Assembly: GCF_001704415.2 (NCBI RefSeq)
Contig: NC_030811.1
Coordinates: 5,552,501-5,616,500 of the forward strand
Length of the DNA stretch: 64,000 nt
Direction of reading: 5' to 3'
Origin: Capra hircus
Taxonomy: Eukaryota; Chordata; Mammalia; Artiodactyla; Bovidae
Part shown: one piece after another, positions 44,157 through 54,941 of the stretch
How positions within the stretch are numbered: position 1 is the first letter of the stretch
Layout: every line of letters starts with the position of its first letter
Made by a program: the position numbers and the translations under genes
Notes under the pieces: generated by a model
Database searches by the model: none
The model's input: only the letters and a program-made list of their open reading frames with translations
What the model was told of the DNA's origin: nothing

Positions 44157-44704
44157 AGTTAGATTTCCTCTTTTAAAAAGAGAAAATCTAAATATGAAAC
44201 TCTGAAACCTACCTTCTCAGACTTTTTCAGAGCTTAAGTTTGGGCTACCGTATTTAACACAGCAATCCACTAGCGCACTGGAGAACCCAAGTGGAGGTGG
44301 ATTTTGCGACTTGTTCCATGACTTGTAGGTTCCTCCATAGGTGCAACGGGGGCCTGGCCTCTCCTCTCTTGTGCAGACCCACCAGCCCTCAAGGCCAACT
44401 CAAGCTCTGCTTTCCAAGCAGGGTCATGTGATTGCCCCTCTCTGTCTATCCTTTTGTGCTGATGACACTGTCCATTCTGGCCACTGGCCATTGAGCACAT
44501 TTTGATGTTTCATGCAGTTAGTATTATAATTTTTCTTAGTCTCTCCAAGTCGTTTTCACATAGCTTGAGGGCAAAACCTATTTCCTCTGTCCCTTCAATG
44601 CATCCTGCTACAAAGATTTGATCACTGGATCTCCGTCCCTCTCAGCGGAAAGAAAAGGCAGGGCAAAGAGCCATTAGATGTTCAGACTTCTGGAAGGAGA
44701 TGAA

Positions 44705-44830
44705 TTCCTAACATGAGCAGATCTCACCTTGGTTTGAGGAGGAAACTGGGACCAGAGACGAGGAGTGACTTTCTCAAGGTCACAAAGCTAATTAGTGGCA
44801 GGTCCCTGCAGTCTAGTGACGGTATCAGCA
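44705..44830 (+). repeat. MIR SINE
   Basis: MIR core is recognisable: gaggaggaaactgggaccagag, then tctcaaggtcacaaagctaattagtggcagg. Confidence 0.75.
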
Positions 44831-44939
44831 AAAGGAATTGAACATTTTCCCCTCTCTTTATAAAAGTTTTATTTTTAGTTGCAAAACACATGCACACTAG
44901 AAGTTTTTTGTTTTTATTAGGTCAGGGGTTTGGCTTAGG

Positions 44940-45085
44940 GGTCAAGGAAGTTGGAATTCTAACCAGTGGTTACAGGCCTTGGAGCAAATCATACCCCCTT
45001 TTGGAGCCTCGGTTTCCCCTTCGGTCATGGGCGGGGGTTGGATCACATCTCTGAAGTCCCCTTGGGTTCTCTCATTCTGCAGTTC
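44940..45085 (+). repeat. MIR-type SINE (second copy)
   Basis: Second MIR-like segment, with ggagcctcggtttccccttc and a ggggttggatcacatctct box as in MIR/MIRb copies. Confidence 0.6.
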
Positions 45086-45542
45086 TTAGCCAGTCCCTGG
45101 TTCAGACTGACAGGAGTCAAGACCCTCCTGGTGAGTCCCTGGGGACCCCGTGTCCCCTCCTCAGAGGCAGTCACTGCTTCCTTCATCTCAGGGAGCCGCG
45201 AGCTCGGATTCAGCGACTTCCAGCCCCGGGGACCTGCAGCTTCTTCAGCTAGAAGCAGCCGGAGCCCGCTGACCCCAAGGAGCCCTGGAACACATGAATC
45301 AAAATAGTTGTGTGATGTCATGTCATGATGGGAATGCGCTCTGGCCAACCGGTGCCAGGAATTGTCTGGACCGGGTGGTTTCCTTTTACAGTCTTTTTAA
45401 AGGGACCTCTGCAGACCCACATATGACCGGCCAGCGTTGCCCTCCTCCCGTTGCCTAGCTCGTCTTCCCTCCCTCCCTTTTGTTGTTGGTTTTTTTTTTT
45501 CATTTTCAGGAGGAAAAAGCCCCAAGCGCCTGAGTGTGTGGC

Positions 45543-45560
45543 TGACCTTAACTATATAAA
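45543..45560 (+). promoter_or_regulatory. PRKAG2: Putative internal PRKAG2 promoter: ERR-type half-site plus TATA box
   Basis: TATATAAA at 45553-45560 is directly preceded by tgaccttaa (45543-45551). Its complement ttaaggtca fits the extended half-site TNAAGGTCA used by estrogen-related receptors and similar monomeric nuclear receptors. The region is free of recognised repeats. A start site about 25-30 bp downstream, near 45585, is predicted. The motifs are seen; promoter activity is inferred from their position before the open leader and the splice donor. Confidence 0.6.
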
Positions 45561-45787
45561 CAGACCTGCCTGGGCTTCCGGGGCAGCTTCTTGCCTACTT
45601 AAGGGCAGCGGCTGCTCCAGCTTTGCCGCGGCCCCGGCGGGAGGGTGCAGAGGTGAGGACCACCCGGCCTGTCCAGCGGCTGCTGGCCCCGCGGGCAACC
45701 CCTCCAGCGTTGGCTGGGGACCCCAGGCTGTGGCCGGGCACGCGCCGGGGGCATCTCTGAGCTCTCGGGCTCCACGCCTGCCAGCCC

Positions 45788-45826
45788 ATGCAGCACCCCT
45801 CCTGGCCCGTGGCCGCCCGGGGCTGA
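45788..45826 (+). CDS. Short upstream ORF in the exon 3B leader
   Basis: ATG at 45788 (context cagcccATGc, weak) opens 12 codons (MQHPSWPVAARG) and stops at TGA 45824-45826, 64 nt before the next ATG. If the leader is transcribed this could lower translation of the main frame. No protein function is implied. Confidence 0.4.
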   Translation: MQHPSWPVAARG

Positions 45827-45890
45827 CACTGTCCCCTGCAAGTCCTGGCAGGCACACCTGGCCCAGCTCCCACGGCGCCCCCAGCTCCCC

Positions 45891-45984
45891 ATGAAGCGGT
45901 TTGGCAGCCTCAGGGGCAACAGAAAGCGCAAGGACCCAAGCCGGAGCACCGGGAGGCGGCAGTCAGAGCCCCATGGCCTTTGTG
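45891..45984 (+). CDS. PRKAG2: PRKAG2 alternative N-terminus (gamma2-3B-like, 31 codons)
   Basis: ATG at 45891 opens MKRFGSLRGNRKRKDPSRST and continues to HGLC, followed by one base before the donor. The peptide is strongly basic, with an RKRK cluster. The exon ends in phase 1, exactly the phase of exon 3 (14237), so splicing to exon 4 would keep the CBS-domain frame. It would yield about 445 residues by my count from the 569-residue human protein, close to the 443 I recall for gamma2-3B. Such a form would replace the Ser/Pro-rich extension of exons 1-3. The Kozak context is weak (C at -3). Identification rests on phase, position, size and promoter motifs, not on a remembered orthologous peptide. 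Confidence 0.6.
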
Positions 45985-46029
45985 GTAGGACCCTTCCCTT
46001 TGCCCAGCCCTCTGCTGGTCCCAGGGCCA

Positions 46030-46072
46030 GTGTGTGTGTGTGTGTGTGTGTGAGTATGTGTGTGTGTGCGCG
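46030..46072. repeat. (TG)n microsatellite
   Basis: An interrupted TG/TG-CG dinucleotide run of about 40 bp lies 45 bp after the putative exon 3B donor. Confidence 0.95.
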
Positions 46073-46983
46073 TGCACTCGCGCACAGCCTCCCAGGTGAC
46101 AGCTGTGTGCAGATACGGCTGTCAGGCAGAGGGGACAGATGCAGATGTGTGTCCTTACGGACAGTCCTGCCCCTCGCTGTCCCGGACAGCCCAGCAGTGC
46201 TTTCCCCCAGGCTGTTTTCTCTAACTGGCCCTGATGAGGTTGAGTGATCAATGGGACTGGCGTTCATTTCGGCAAAAGCAGTGGCCTGGGGACAAGTAAG
46301 AATGGACCGGAGCTGTTGTTGGCGGCTATGAAGTACGAGATGTGTGTGTGCAGAGAAGACTAGCGCCGGAGATCACAGAGGATGCCTTTCTCTCATCCCC
46401 TTGGGCCCATGGCTGTGTCATTGGGTGGTCAAGGGTTAACACGGGAGGGAAGGGTTAACGCCTGCCTTGATTTTTGTCCTGGGGCTGGGGATGGGGTGCA
46501 GGGAGAAGCTTGCTGTGTGATCTCCCTGGCTTCTGGGACCTTCTTGCAGCCTCTCTGGGTACAGGGGGTCGGGACCAGTATGCTTGGTTTGTGGGGTGAA
46601 CCATCTGCAGTTCAGTACTTCCAGTGACCTGCGGGTGTGAGGGAGGCACCCTGTCTGGCTGGAGTCAGGCAGGTGGATTTCAAGGTAGCCAGGGCTTCCC
46701 AGGGGCCTGGCTAAGCCTGCCCACTTCCTAAGAATTGGGAGTTTGCCTGCCCTGAAGGCTGCTGCTTGCAGAACATGGGCATTCCTGAACACTCGCCCCT
46801 AAGACAGAAGAGCAGCCTCCTCACACAGCCCAGTGGTAGCAAAGAGGGGGAAGCTGACAGGTGCACTAAACTGCGCTCCTTGGGTATAAGGCCACATGGT
46901 AAGTGGCCAGAAATAATCGTTTTGTGTAGTAAGGAAATGACTTTGGCAAAACATTTTCGCGGTACATGGAAACTGGAATTTAG

Positions 46984-47211
46984 GCATGCGTGCGTGTTCA
47001 GTCTCTTTAGCCGTGTCCGACTCTGTGTGGCCCTGTGGACTGCAGCCCACCAGGCTCCTCTGTCCGTGGGATTCTCCAGGCAAGAATGCTGGAGTGGGCT
47101 GCCTTGCCCTCCTCCAGGGGATCTTCCCAAACCAGGGATCCAAGTCGGGTCTGTCAGCACCTCCTGCACTGCAGGCAGACTCTTTACCGACGGAGCCGAC
47201 TGGGAAGCCTA
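46984..47211 (-). repeat. Bov-tA SINE
   Basis: Reverse Bov-tA from catgcgtgcgtgttcag to gagccgactgggaagcc, with a short insertion in the tRNA part. Confidence 0.9.
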
Positions 47212-47215
47212 GAAT

Positions 47216-47526
47216 ATAGGCACACCTCGTTTCCTTGCATTTCTCTCTCTCTTTTTTTGCAGATTGAAGGTTTGTGGTTCCCCTGTGTTGTCAGATGATG
47301 ACTAGCCTTATATTTTAGCAGTGAAATATTTTGATTAAGGGATGTACATTGTTTCCCAGACATAATGCTGTTGCACACTTAGTAGACTACATTATTGTGT
47401 GATCATTACTCATATATGCACTTGGAAACTGAGGAATCCGTGTGGCTCCCTTCACCATTCCGATATTCACTGTATTACAATGGGCTGGAAACTGAACCTG
47501 CAGTATCTCCAAGGCAGTGCCTGTAG
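47216..47526 (+). mobile_element. Internally deleted Tigger1-type DNA transposon
   Basis: The left terminal repeat taggcacacctcg and right caaggcagtgcctgta frame about 310 bp. This includes the consensus 3' part (gacataatgctgttgcacacttag). The transposase region is gone. Confidence 0.85.
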
Positions 47527-47817
47527 TAAGAAAAGAAAAAGGTAAGCAGAAAACCTGCCGACATCGCTTGCTACACCCAGTTTAGCCAATTACTTCCGGA
47601 AACTTCTAATGGACCCAGCGTGCCACTGATAACCCTGGGGGGGATGAGCAAAGGAGACAGCAGCTCTGAAATGCAGGGAGTTTTCAGTCTTGTGAAGGAA
47701 TCAGAGCGGTGTCTGATTGCACCGTGTGCAAAGGTGAATTGCTGGAGGAGAGCAGTGCCTGGCCTGACACGGCAGGGGAGGAGGTGGGGGATGACAGACA
47801 CTCTAGACTTAATTGTT

Positions 47818-48065
47818 GTTGTTCAGTTGCTCAGTCGTGTCCAGCTCCTTACCACCCCATGTAGCACGCCACGCCTCCCTGTCCATCACCAACTCCCGGA
47901 GCTTACTCAAACTCATGTCCGTCTAGTTGGTGATGCCATCCAACCATCTCATCCTCTGTCACCCGCTTTCTCCTCCTGCCTTCAATCTTTCCCAGCATCA
48001 AGGTCTTTCCAATGAGTCGGCTCTTCAAATTAGGTGGCCAAAGTACTGGAGCTTCAGCTTCAGGC
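47818..48065 (-). mobile_element. RTE-BovB LINE 3' fragment
   Basis: Reverse BovB from gttgttcagttgctcagtcg to tactggagcttcagcttcagg. Confidence 0.9.
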
Positions 48066-48879
48066 TAAATTAGACGTGGTTTTAAAAGAAGACTCTTCTT
48101 TTAAATAATAAAGTAACAAACATTCATTTACTATAGAGCTAAGTCTAAACCTGTTATTTCACTAAAAGTCTGGTTTTGCTAATGAGCATGGGTGGGCCCA
48201 TTAGAAAAAAAAAAGCCTGTTCTTTGCCAGACAGTGGTTTCTCCCTTGTGTTTTAAATCTGTCATCCTGTCGGTTCTGCTTCCGAAATCAAAAATAATAT
48301 TTGCATGTTGACCAGGCTTTACAAGAGCTCACATGCAAATGCCGGCTCTGATCGCAGGGTCAGGAAAATCAGAGTATCTTCTAGACCCTTCCTCTGGGAT
48401 TTGGGATACAGCCCATGTATCCAGTTTTCCTTTTGTCAGAGTCCCAGTGTGAGAGCCGTTGAGCAGGGGCAGGCAGCAGGTGCTGGCCCCTCAATCATGT
48501 GTGGTGTGGATACATCAGATGAAAAAAAAAAAAAACAGAGTGTGGACTGAGCATCCTCCCAGCTCCCTGCCTGCCACCTATCCCTTCCCCAAGACCAGAC
48601 TGAAACACTCCTATCTGAAATCATCCCAACTGCCTATTCAGTGACCTCCGGGCTTCTTAGGGACAAGGACCACGTCCCCAAGGAAGCTTTCCATCCATCT
48701 TCCAACCTTGACGCCTTGAAGCATCCCGGGTTCTCCCTAGAGAATTGCTGGTTATGGGGCGGATTGAAATGGGGTCCCTCCACAGTCACTCCTGGTTCTC
48801 CAGCAGCACTGTTTCCGGACTTTGCCTTCTTTTAATTCCCTTCCAGCTGATCCCTTTCCTCCCTATGGTTATCCTTATG

Positions 48880-49067
48880 TGGGTGCTCAGCGGTGTCCAA
48901 CTGCAGCCGACCCCATGTCCATGGAATTGTCCAGGCAAGAATCCTGGAGTGAGTTGTCATTTCCTCCCCCAGGGGATTTTCCAGACCCAGGGATTGAACC
49001 CATATCTCCAACCCGAATCTTCTGTGTCTCGGATTCTTTACCTGCTGAGCCACTGGCGAAACCCTGG
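48880..49067 (-). repeat. Bov-tA SINE, diverged
   Basis: Reverse Bov-tA from gggtgctcagcggtgtcc to tgagccactggcgaaaccc, with several deletions. Confidence 0.85.
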
Positions 49068-49354
49068 AGCTTAAGAATTTCAGAGAAGTCTTCTCTCTTC
49101 TTTTGAGAAAGCTTCCAGGAGGGTTGGGAGGATGTCTGCCTTTCACCCACCCTCCGTCTTCCCCAGATCAAGTGAACACAGGTCGTCAGCGTGATTCTGT
49201 GTGTTCTTGGTCGCTTCTGTGGCCCCGTCAGTCTTTTCCGGGAACCACTCACTGCATCCTCTGTTCCATTTCAAGGTGAGGTCGTTCGTCACACACATGC
49301 GTCTTCTTTGTTACACACAGTTGCGAGCACACACACAGCCGTCCCTGTGGCCTC

Positions 49355-49532
49355 CTTTTTCCTTCTCATTTCAACTGTGCTGGGTCTCTGTGAGGCACGT
49401 GGGTTGCTGTGCATGCGTGGGCTTAGTTGTCCCGCAACCTATGGGATCTCAGTTTCCTGACCAGGGGATCGAACCCACGTCCCCCTGCATTAGAAGGCAG
49501 ATTTCTTAACCGCTGGACCACCAGGAAGTCCC
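49355..49532 (-). repeat. CHR (tRNA-Glu) SINE
   Basis: Reversed CHR: tgtgctgggtctctgtgag, tcctgaccaggggatcgaaccc, ccgctggaccaccaggaagtcccc. Confidence 0.85.
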
Positions 49533-49606
49533 CTCCTGGGCTCTTGAGCAGCCAGAAACCGCTGGACCACCAGGAAGTCCCCTCCTAGGCTCTTGAGCAG
49601 CCAGAA
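49509..49606. repeat. 49-bp tandem duplication spanning a SINE edge
   Basis: accgctggaccaccagg...gagcagccagaa occurs at 49509-49557 and 49558-49606 with a single difference. It covers the CHR end and about 25 bp of flank. Confidence 0.97.
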
Positions 49607-50708
49607 CAACCACAAGAGGGAAATGAAGGCCTGGCAGATCGGCGGTTACTTAATCCATGTATGTTTGCCCCTGGCCAGCATGTTTGTTTGGAAGCCTGTG
49701 GCTCTGATTGGAGTTTTAAACACTTCAAGCCTGGTAACAAAATGCCCCGGAAAGTTCTGATTCACAAGAAGCTTGCCCCTTTTGGCCCAGAGCTTAGGGC
49801 CCGCCCAGCCTCCCACTCCCCTACAAAGCTCAGTAGGCACCTCCCACTGCAGGTGTCGTACTCTGTAGGCAAACACAGCGATGGTTTGGATTTAAGCCTT
49901 CAATTTCGGCCTCTTTGGTCAACAGAGATCCAGATGATGTGGACAAAGAGTGTGTAGCAATAGTAATAAAAATGTAAAAGGAAGATTAGGGAAGGATTTT
50001 GCTTATTAGTTTAGAGAACTGACTGTCGCAACTTTTATACCCTCTGTAGTGAGAGGCGAGTGATTTAACACAAGCTACCTGGAGCCTTAAGAGGCCCCTT
50101 CTGAGGGCCAGCATTAGAGCCAGGAAGCCTCTGGGTGCATCAGGAGGCTGTGTCCCCACGCAGCTGGGGTCCAGGGGACACTGGAGACCAGAGCCCCTGA
50201 CAAGTTTTGTTTTGCACTGAGCCTCCTCCTCCTGTTAGCCCTCCTTGTGATGAATGTGCAACCACTTCTGGAACGAAACTCCAAAGTTCCTCCTGCCCGG
50301 GTTCACGCATCACCCGAACGCTGCCTGGCCCAGTCTCTCATCCCCTGTAATGCCAGCGGAGCCTGCAGCGGGCTGTGCCACTGCGGGGACCGTGGGTCAT
50401 CTTTGCCTCAGCAGCGGGCACGGCTGTTGTCCTGACTCCCCCGGGTATCCCCCCCACCCCAGGACCCTCTGCTCCCTGCCCAGCCCCTTGTTATCTCCGT
50501 GCTGCTTCTGGGTGGCTGCCTGCCCACCCAGCTTCCGGTGTCCTGACTAGGGTGGCCTTGGGAAAGCCCAGTATTCATTCGGTCACCCATTCGAATATAC
50601 GTATTTAGTTATTTATGATGGAACATTTCAAGCATCCAGAGAAGGTGAAAGAATGGAGGAACGGTGTCCATATTCAGGCTCAGTGGTGAGAAGTGCTCTG
50701 CCAGTCCC

Positions 50709-50797
50709 GTGGACAGAGGAGCCTGGCGGGCTACAGTCCACGGGGTCGCAAAGAGTCAGGCACGACTAGCGATGAACACTTCCACTTTTGCTTCACT
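50709..50797 (+). repeat. Truncated Bov-A SINE with 13-bp target duplication
   Basis: Bov-A 3' part (gtggacagaggagcctggcgg ... gactagcgatgaac) between ctctgccagtccc at 50696-50708 and 50798-50810. Confidence 0.93.
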
Positions 50798-50921
50798 CTC
50801 TGCCAGTCCCACGAGTGTCTGAGCTGCTCAGTGCCAGCACTGGGTGTACAGACACTGGTGCGCCCTCCCAGGGCAAGCCACTGAGATGGTTCTTTAAACG
50901 GTGGTAAAATAGACAGGGCTT

Positions 50922-51053
50922 AGGTAGCATCACCAACTCAACGGACGTGAGTTTGAGCCTAACTCTGGGAGATAGTGGCGGACAGAGGAACCTGGCGGGC
51001 TACAGTCCCCAGGGTCACAAAGGGTCGGACACAACTTAACGACCCAACCAGTA
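50922..51053 (+). mobile_element. RTE-BovB LINE 3' end fragment
   Basis: BovB end from taggtagcatcaccaactc to cggacacaacttaacgac, flanked by imperfect aaaatagac / aaaatagat copies. Confidence 0.85.
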
Positions 51054-52789
51054 CAGCAAAATAGATGGGACGTAAGACTTACCACCTTACCCATTTTTAC
51101 CCATACTCTTCACTGGACTTAAGCTCATTCATACTGTTGAGCAGACCATCGCCCCCGGCATCTCCAGAACTTCCCAGCGTGTCCAACTAGACCTCTGTCC
51201 CTTTTAACAGCTGGCCACTCTGTCTGCCCCCCAGTGCTGGCACTCCCCCAGCTTCTCCTCCCGGCCTCTCTCCAGTGACCGCTCCGGGTGCCTCACGAGC
51301 GGAATCACACGGCGCTCCTCCCTTGTGACAGCCGAGCGAGTTTTCCTTTGTGATGCCGGGCCGTGGGGAGCGCTGTGGGGGAAAGGGCAGGACGGAGGGT
51401 CAGAGGGGACAGAAGGAGGTGCCATGTGGACCCTGAGGCAGGTCCTTGCAGACAGATGGAAGGCCCAGGCCCTGGGGAGGTGAGCCTTGGGTCCAGGGGC
51501 ACTGAGGGGCCAATGTGACTGGACGGCAGGAAGCAGGCCAAAGCCCTTAGGCGGGGGGCCCAGCAGGAGTGAGGACAGAGGCAGGTGAGGGGCAAGGGGG
51601 CGTGAGATGAAGCCCCCGGGGGTCTTGAGCCAGCACTGCTGGGCTCTGGAGGCTGGGGTCTTGCCCAAGGCCATGGAACGGTAAGGGCAGAGTTGGGGTT
51701 ATGAGCCTATGTCCCCAGCCCTCTGCAGGCCCAGTGCCCACCCGGAGCGGCTGGCCCTGGCTCCCAGCCTCTCTGCCGAACCTGCGCCCACACAGGAGAC
51801 CCCAGAGAGCCTGCAGCTCGTCTGCAAGGGGAAGGGGTTGGGGATTCGGACTCTATAATGTCTGGGGGAGGCGTTTGGGATTCGGGATCAGTCAGAGGAG
51901 GCTGGCTCACCGCCTCCCGCCCATCCTCCTCACCTCAAACCCAGCTGGGGGGGCTCATCTTCCTTTGCCCAGTTTCCCTCCGTGTGGCCGTCACCACGCT
52001 GCGTGGCAGCCCTGGCCCAGCATCCAAGGATGACAGGTGGAAGGAGGGGCCCAGGCAAGGGGCCTCCCGGGGAAATCCTCGTTAAGCACGTCCACCTTCA
52101 TCTGCCCCCAGCGGCCACCCTGGATCACCAGCCAGTGGGCCAGTCACCAGCTGACAGGCGGGCACAAGCGGCAGGGCTGTGTGTGTTCTCACTGCACGCC
52201 TGCTTCCCAGCGGTGCCCCCTCCAGGGGTGGAGATGAAGATGGAGGGGACAGCAGCAGCTGGCCTTCACTCTCAGCGCCCCTTCCTTTCCCAGCCCCCAA
52301 GGGGGCAGACTAGGAACATTCTAGAAACAAGGCCCGAGTGATGATGGAGACAGTGAAGTGAGGGCTCGTGGGCTGCCTGGAGGAGGCGTGGCTCCGGGGA
52401 GTCCTGCTTCTGGGCAGAGAGCCTTGACATCGGACATGGCGAGTCTGTGATTCCAGGACTGAGGGTATGTGTGAAGACAGTGGGACCCGATTGCAGAGCC
52501 TGGTGGAGTGAATAGAGGAATAAGGGAGAAAGAAGTAAGGTGGGAGGGGGTGGACCTCACAAAGTGACCCCGCTCGGTGATGGAGATGCCTCGGGGCTGG
52601 AAAGCCTGGCCGGGGTCAGACACCTGCTGCTCTGTCCCCCAGACCCTCCGGCTGGGACCTGGTCCAGGGTAAGTCTAAGGACCCAGGGGGCTCGGCACCC
52701 AAGAGAGCAGCATCTGGGGCTTCCAGCATCCAGAGCAGATTGAGAACCTGGGACACTTAAAGAGACGGTGATTTCTGTCCTCAGCTCAT

Positions 52790-53425
52790 TCTGTTGTGGT
52801 TCTTCAGTCGCTGAGTCGTGCCCGATTCTTTGCAACCCCAAGGACTGCAGCACACCAGGCTTCCCTGTCCTTCAGTATCTCCTGGAGTTTGCTCAAACTC
52901 ATCCCTATTGAATCAGTGATGCTGTCCAACAATCTCATCCTCTGTCATCCCCTTCTCCTCCTGCCCTCAATCTTCCCCAGCACCAGGGTCTTTTCCAATG
53001 AGTCAGCTCTTCACATCAGGTGGTCAAAGTATTGGAGTTTCAGCCTCAGCATCAGTCCTTCCAATGAATATTCAGGACTGATTTCCTTTAGGATTGACTG
53101 GTTGGATCTCCTTTCAGTCCAAGGGACTCTCAAGAGTCTTCTCCAACACCACAGTTCAAAAGCATCAATTCTTCAGTACTCAGCTTTCTTTATGGTTCAA
53201 CTCTCACATCTGTACATGACTACTGGAAAAACCATAGCTTTGACTATATGGACCTTTGTTGGCAAAGTGATATCTTTGCTTTTTAATATGTTGTCTAGGT
53301 TTGTCATAGCTTTCCTTTCAAGGAGCAAGCATCTTTTAATTTCAAGGCTGCAGTCACTGTCTGTAGTGATTTTGGAGCCCAAGAAAATAAAATCTGTCAC
53401 TGCTCTCACTGTTTTCCTCAACTCT
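52790..53425 (-). mobile_element. RTE-BovB LINE 3' fragment, about 630 bp
   Basis: Reverse BovB from ttcttcagtcgctgagtcg into the RT 3' region. It ends cccaagaaaataaaatctgtc ... gttttcctc, a stretch not always retained in 3' truncated copies. Confidence 0.92.
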
Positions 53426-53956
53426 TAGTTTGCCTTTAATGATCGAGAAGGAAAACACACGTGGTCCAGACCCTGTCGAGACCCTGAGCACCAGGACGCC
53501 TCTGGGGCTGCTGCTGCCCTTGGCCCTGGACTGCTGGCCTCCACAGGTGTCCTGACCGTGGCGGTGGTCAGGGTGTAATCCCCAGGAGGGAGTGTGTCCC
53601 CTCCCAGGGAGGCCCCAGCTCAGACCTGTGTGTGGCCCGTGGAGTCTGGGGTGATTGGTGTCCCCAGAGCTGTGCGGGGAGGTGTGGTGTGGTCCTCCAG
53701 CAAACCCAGGCCGGAAGCAGGGACGCGGCACCCACCTGGGGCTCCAGGGCCAAGGGCACTGCTGAGACAGACATGTGGAGGGCTCAGAGGGCGTTTCGGT
53801 GACTCAGATGACTACAAGGCTTCACCGAAAGAGGTAGCACAAACCAGCTAATACTAGTGGCTTCACAGATGCACAGCAGATGAATGATAAAACTGCCAGG
53901 GCTCAGCCTCGCCTGCGTTCAGCTGTCCTGCCGCTTTCATGTCCGTAATCCAAATC

Positions 53957-54275
53957 CCTGGGCTTTGCTGCTTGGCTCAGTGGTGAAGAATCCACCTGCC
54001 AACGCAGGAGATACGGGTTTGATTCCTGATCCGGGAAGATCCCACGTGCGGCGGAGCAGCTAAGCCCGTGGGCCACAGCTACTGAGCCTATCTTCTAGAG
54101 CCTGGGAGCCGTCACTACTGAAGCCTGAGCGCCCTGGAGCCTCTGCTCCAAAACAAGAGAAGCTGCCGCAAGGAGAAGCCCAAGCATCAGAGAATAGGCC
54201 CCGCTCACCGCCACTAGAGAAAAGCCCACAGCAGCAAAGACCCAGCACGGCCACAAACAGAGAAAGAAAGAAACG
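53957..54275 (+). repeat. Long CHR-type (tRNA-Glu) SINE
   Basis: Head ctgcttggctcagtggtgaag, box gggtttgattcctgatccgg. The long CHR body follows (gagcagctaagcccgtgggcc, agaagctgccgcaaggag), then an A/G-rich tail. Confidence 0.85.
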
Positions 54276-54392
54276 ATTTGTTTAAGGTTCCAAATGCCCC
54301 TAACCCAAGCCCCTGCCTCCTAGAGACACTCAGCTCTGCGGGGAGACGAGGCTGAGAGGAGGACAAGCCCCTGCCCGCTGAGCTCCGAGCCC

Positions 54393-54419
54393 CAGGCCTC
54401 AGGCCTCAGGCCTCAGGCC
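54393..54419. repeat. (CAGGCCT)n short tandem repeat
   Basis: Nearly four perfect heptamer units. Confidence 0.9.
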
Positions 54420-54657
54420 GGTTGTCTTCCTTCCTCTGCCCTCGCACCTGGGAAATCAGTCAAGTGCGCAGGTGCTTCTGCCAGGGCTTCTGAGAAAGGC
54501 CCTGTTAGTCAGAATCAACTGCACGTTTCTCCTTGCAGCTTTCCTGTTGACAGAAGATTCCGTCTGTGCGGATATGGGGAGTCCGTATGTCTGCCAGTGC
54601 AGAGCGAGGAAAGAAACACACCTAGCATAGACAGCGGGGAGCTGTGTTTTTATTTTT

Positions 54658-54941
54658 TGTTAATTAACTAGTCTACCTTTGGCTGCTCTGGGTCTTGGTT
54701 GCTGCCCACGGGCTTCCTCTAGTTGTGATGAGCAGGGGCCACTCTGGTCGTGGTGCCAGGCTTCTCACTGTGGCGTCTTCTCTTGTTGCAGAGCACGGGC
54801 TCCAGGGCGCTGGGCTCAGTACTTGTGGCAAGTGGGCTTCGTTGCCCCTTGGCGTGTGGAATCTTCCTGGATCAGGGATTGAACCCATGTCCCCTGCGTT
54901 GGCAGGCGGAGTCTTAACCACTGGACCACCAGGGAAGTCCC
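54658..54941 (-). repeat. Long CHR-type (tRNA-Glu) SINE
   Basis: Reversed long CHR from acctttggctgctctggg through cttctcttgttgcagagcac to ccactggaccaccagggaagtccc. Confidence 0.9.

Larger units (their letters stand above)
45585..45984 (+). other. PRKAG2: Putative alternative first exon of PRKAG2 (gamma2-3B type), leader plus coding part
   Basis: The predicted transcript begins about 25 bp after the TATA box. It runs through a GC-rich leader of about 300 nt and ends at the donor tttgtg|gtagga (gt at 45985). Inside the leader is a second, stronger donor, cagag|gtgagg, at 45652/45653. Using it would remove the ATG at 45891 and give a non-coding first exon. A 12-codon upstream ORF is at 45788-45826. 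The exon lies in the same intron where I recall the human heart-enriched gamma2-3B transcript starting. Confidence 0.55.
50590..51340 (-). mobile_element. Old L1M-type LINE fragment
   Basis: Reversed L1 boxes gatggaacatttcaagcatccag, cttacccatttttacccat and accatcgcccccggcatctccagaactt are present but diverged. A SINE and a BovB fragment sit inside. Confidence 0.55.

Noticed and set aside
45451..45894. 147-codon plus-strand frame through the promoter and leader of exon 3B
   Set aside because: It begins upstream of the TATA box and is in another frame than the basic 31-codon peptide; it is kept open by GC content.
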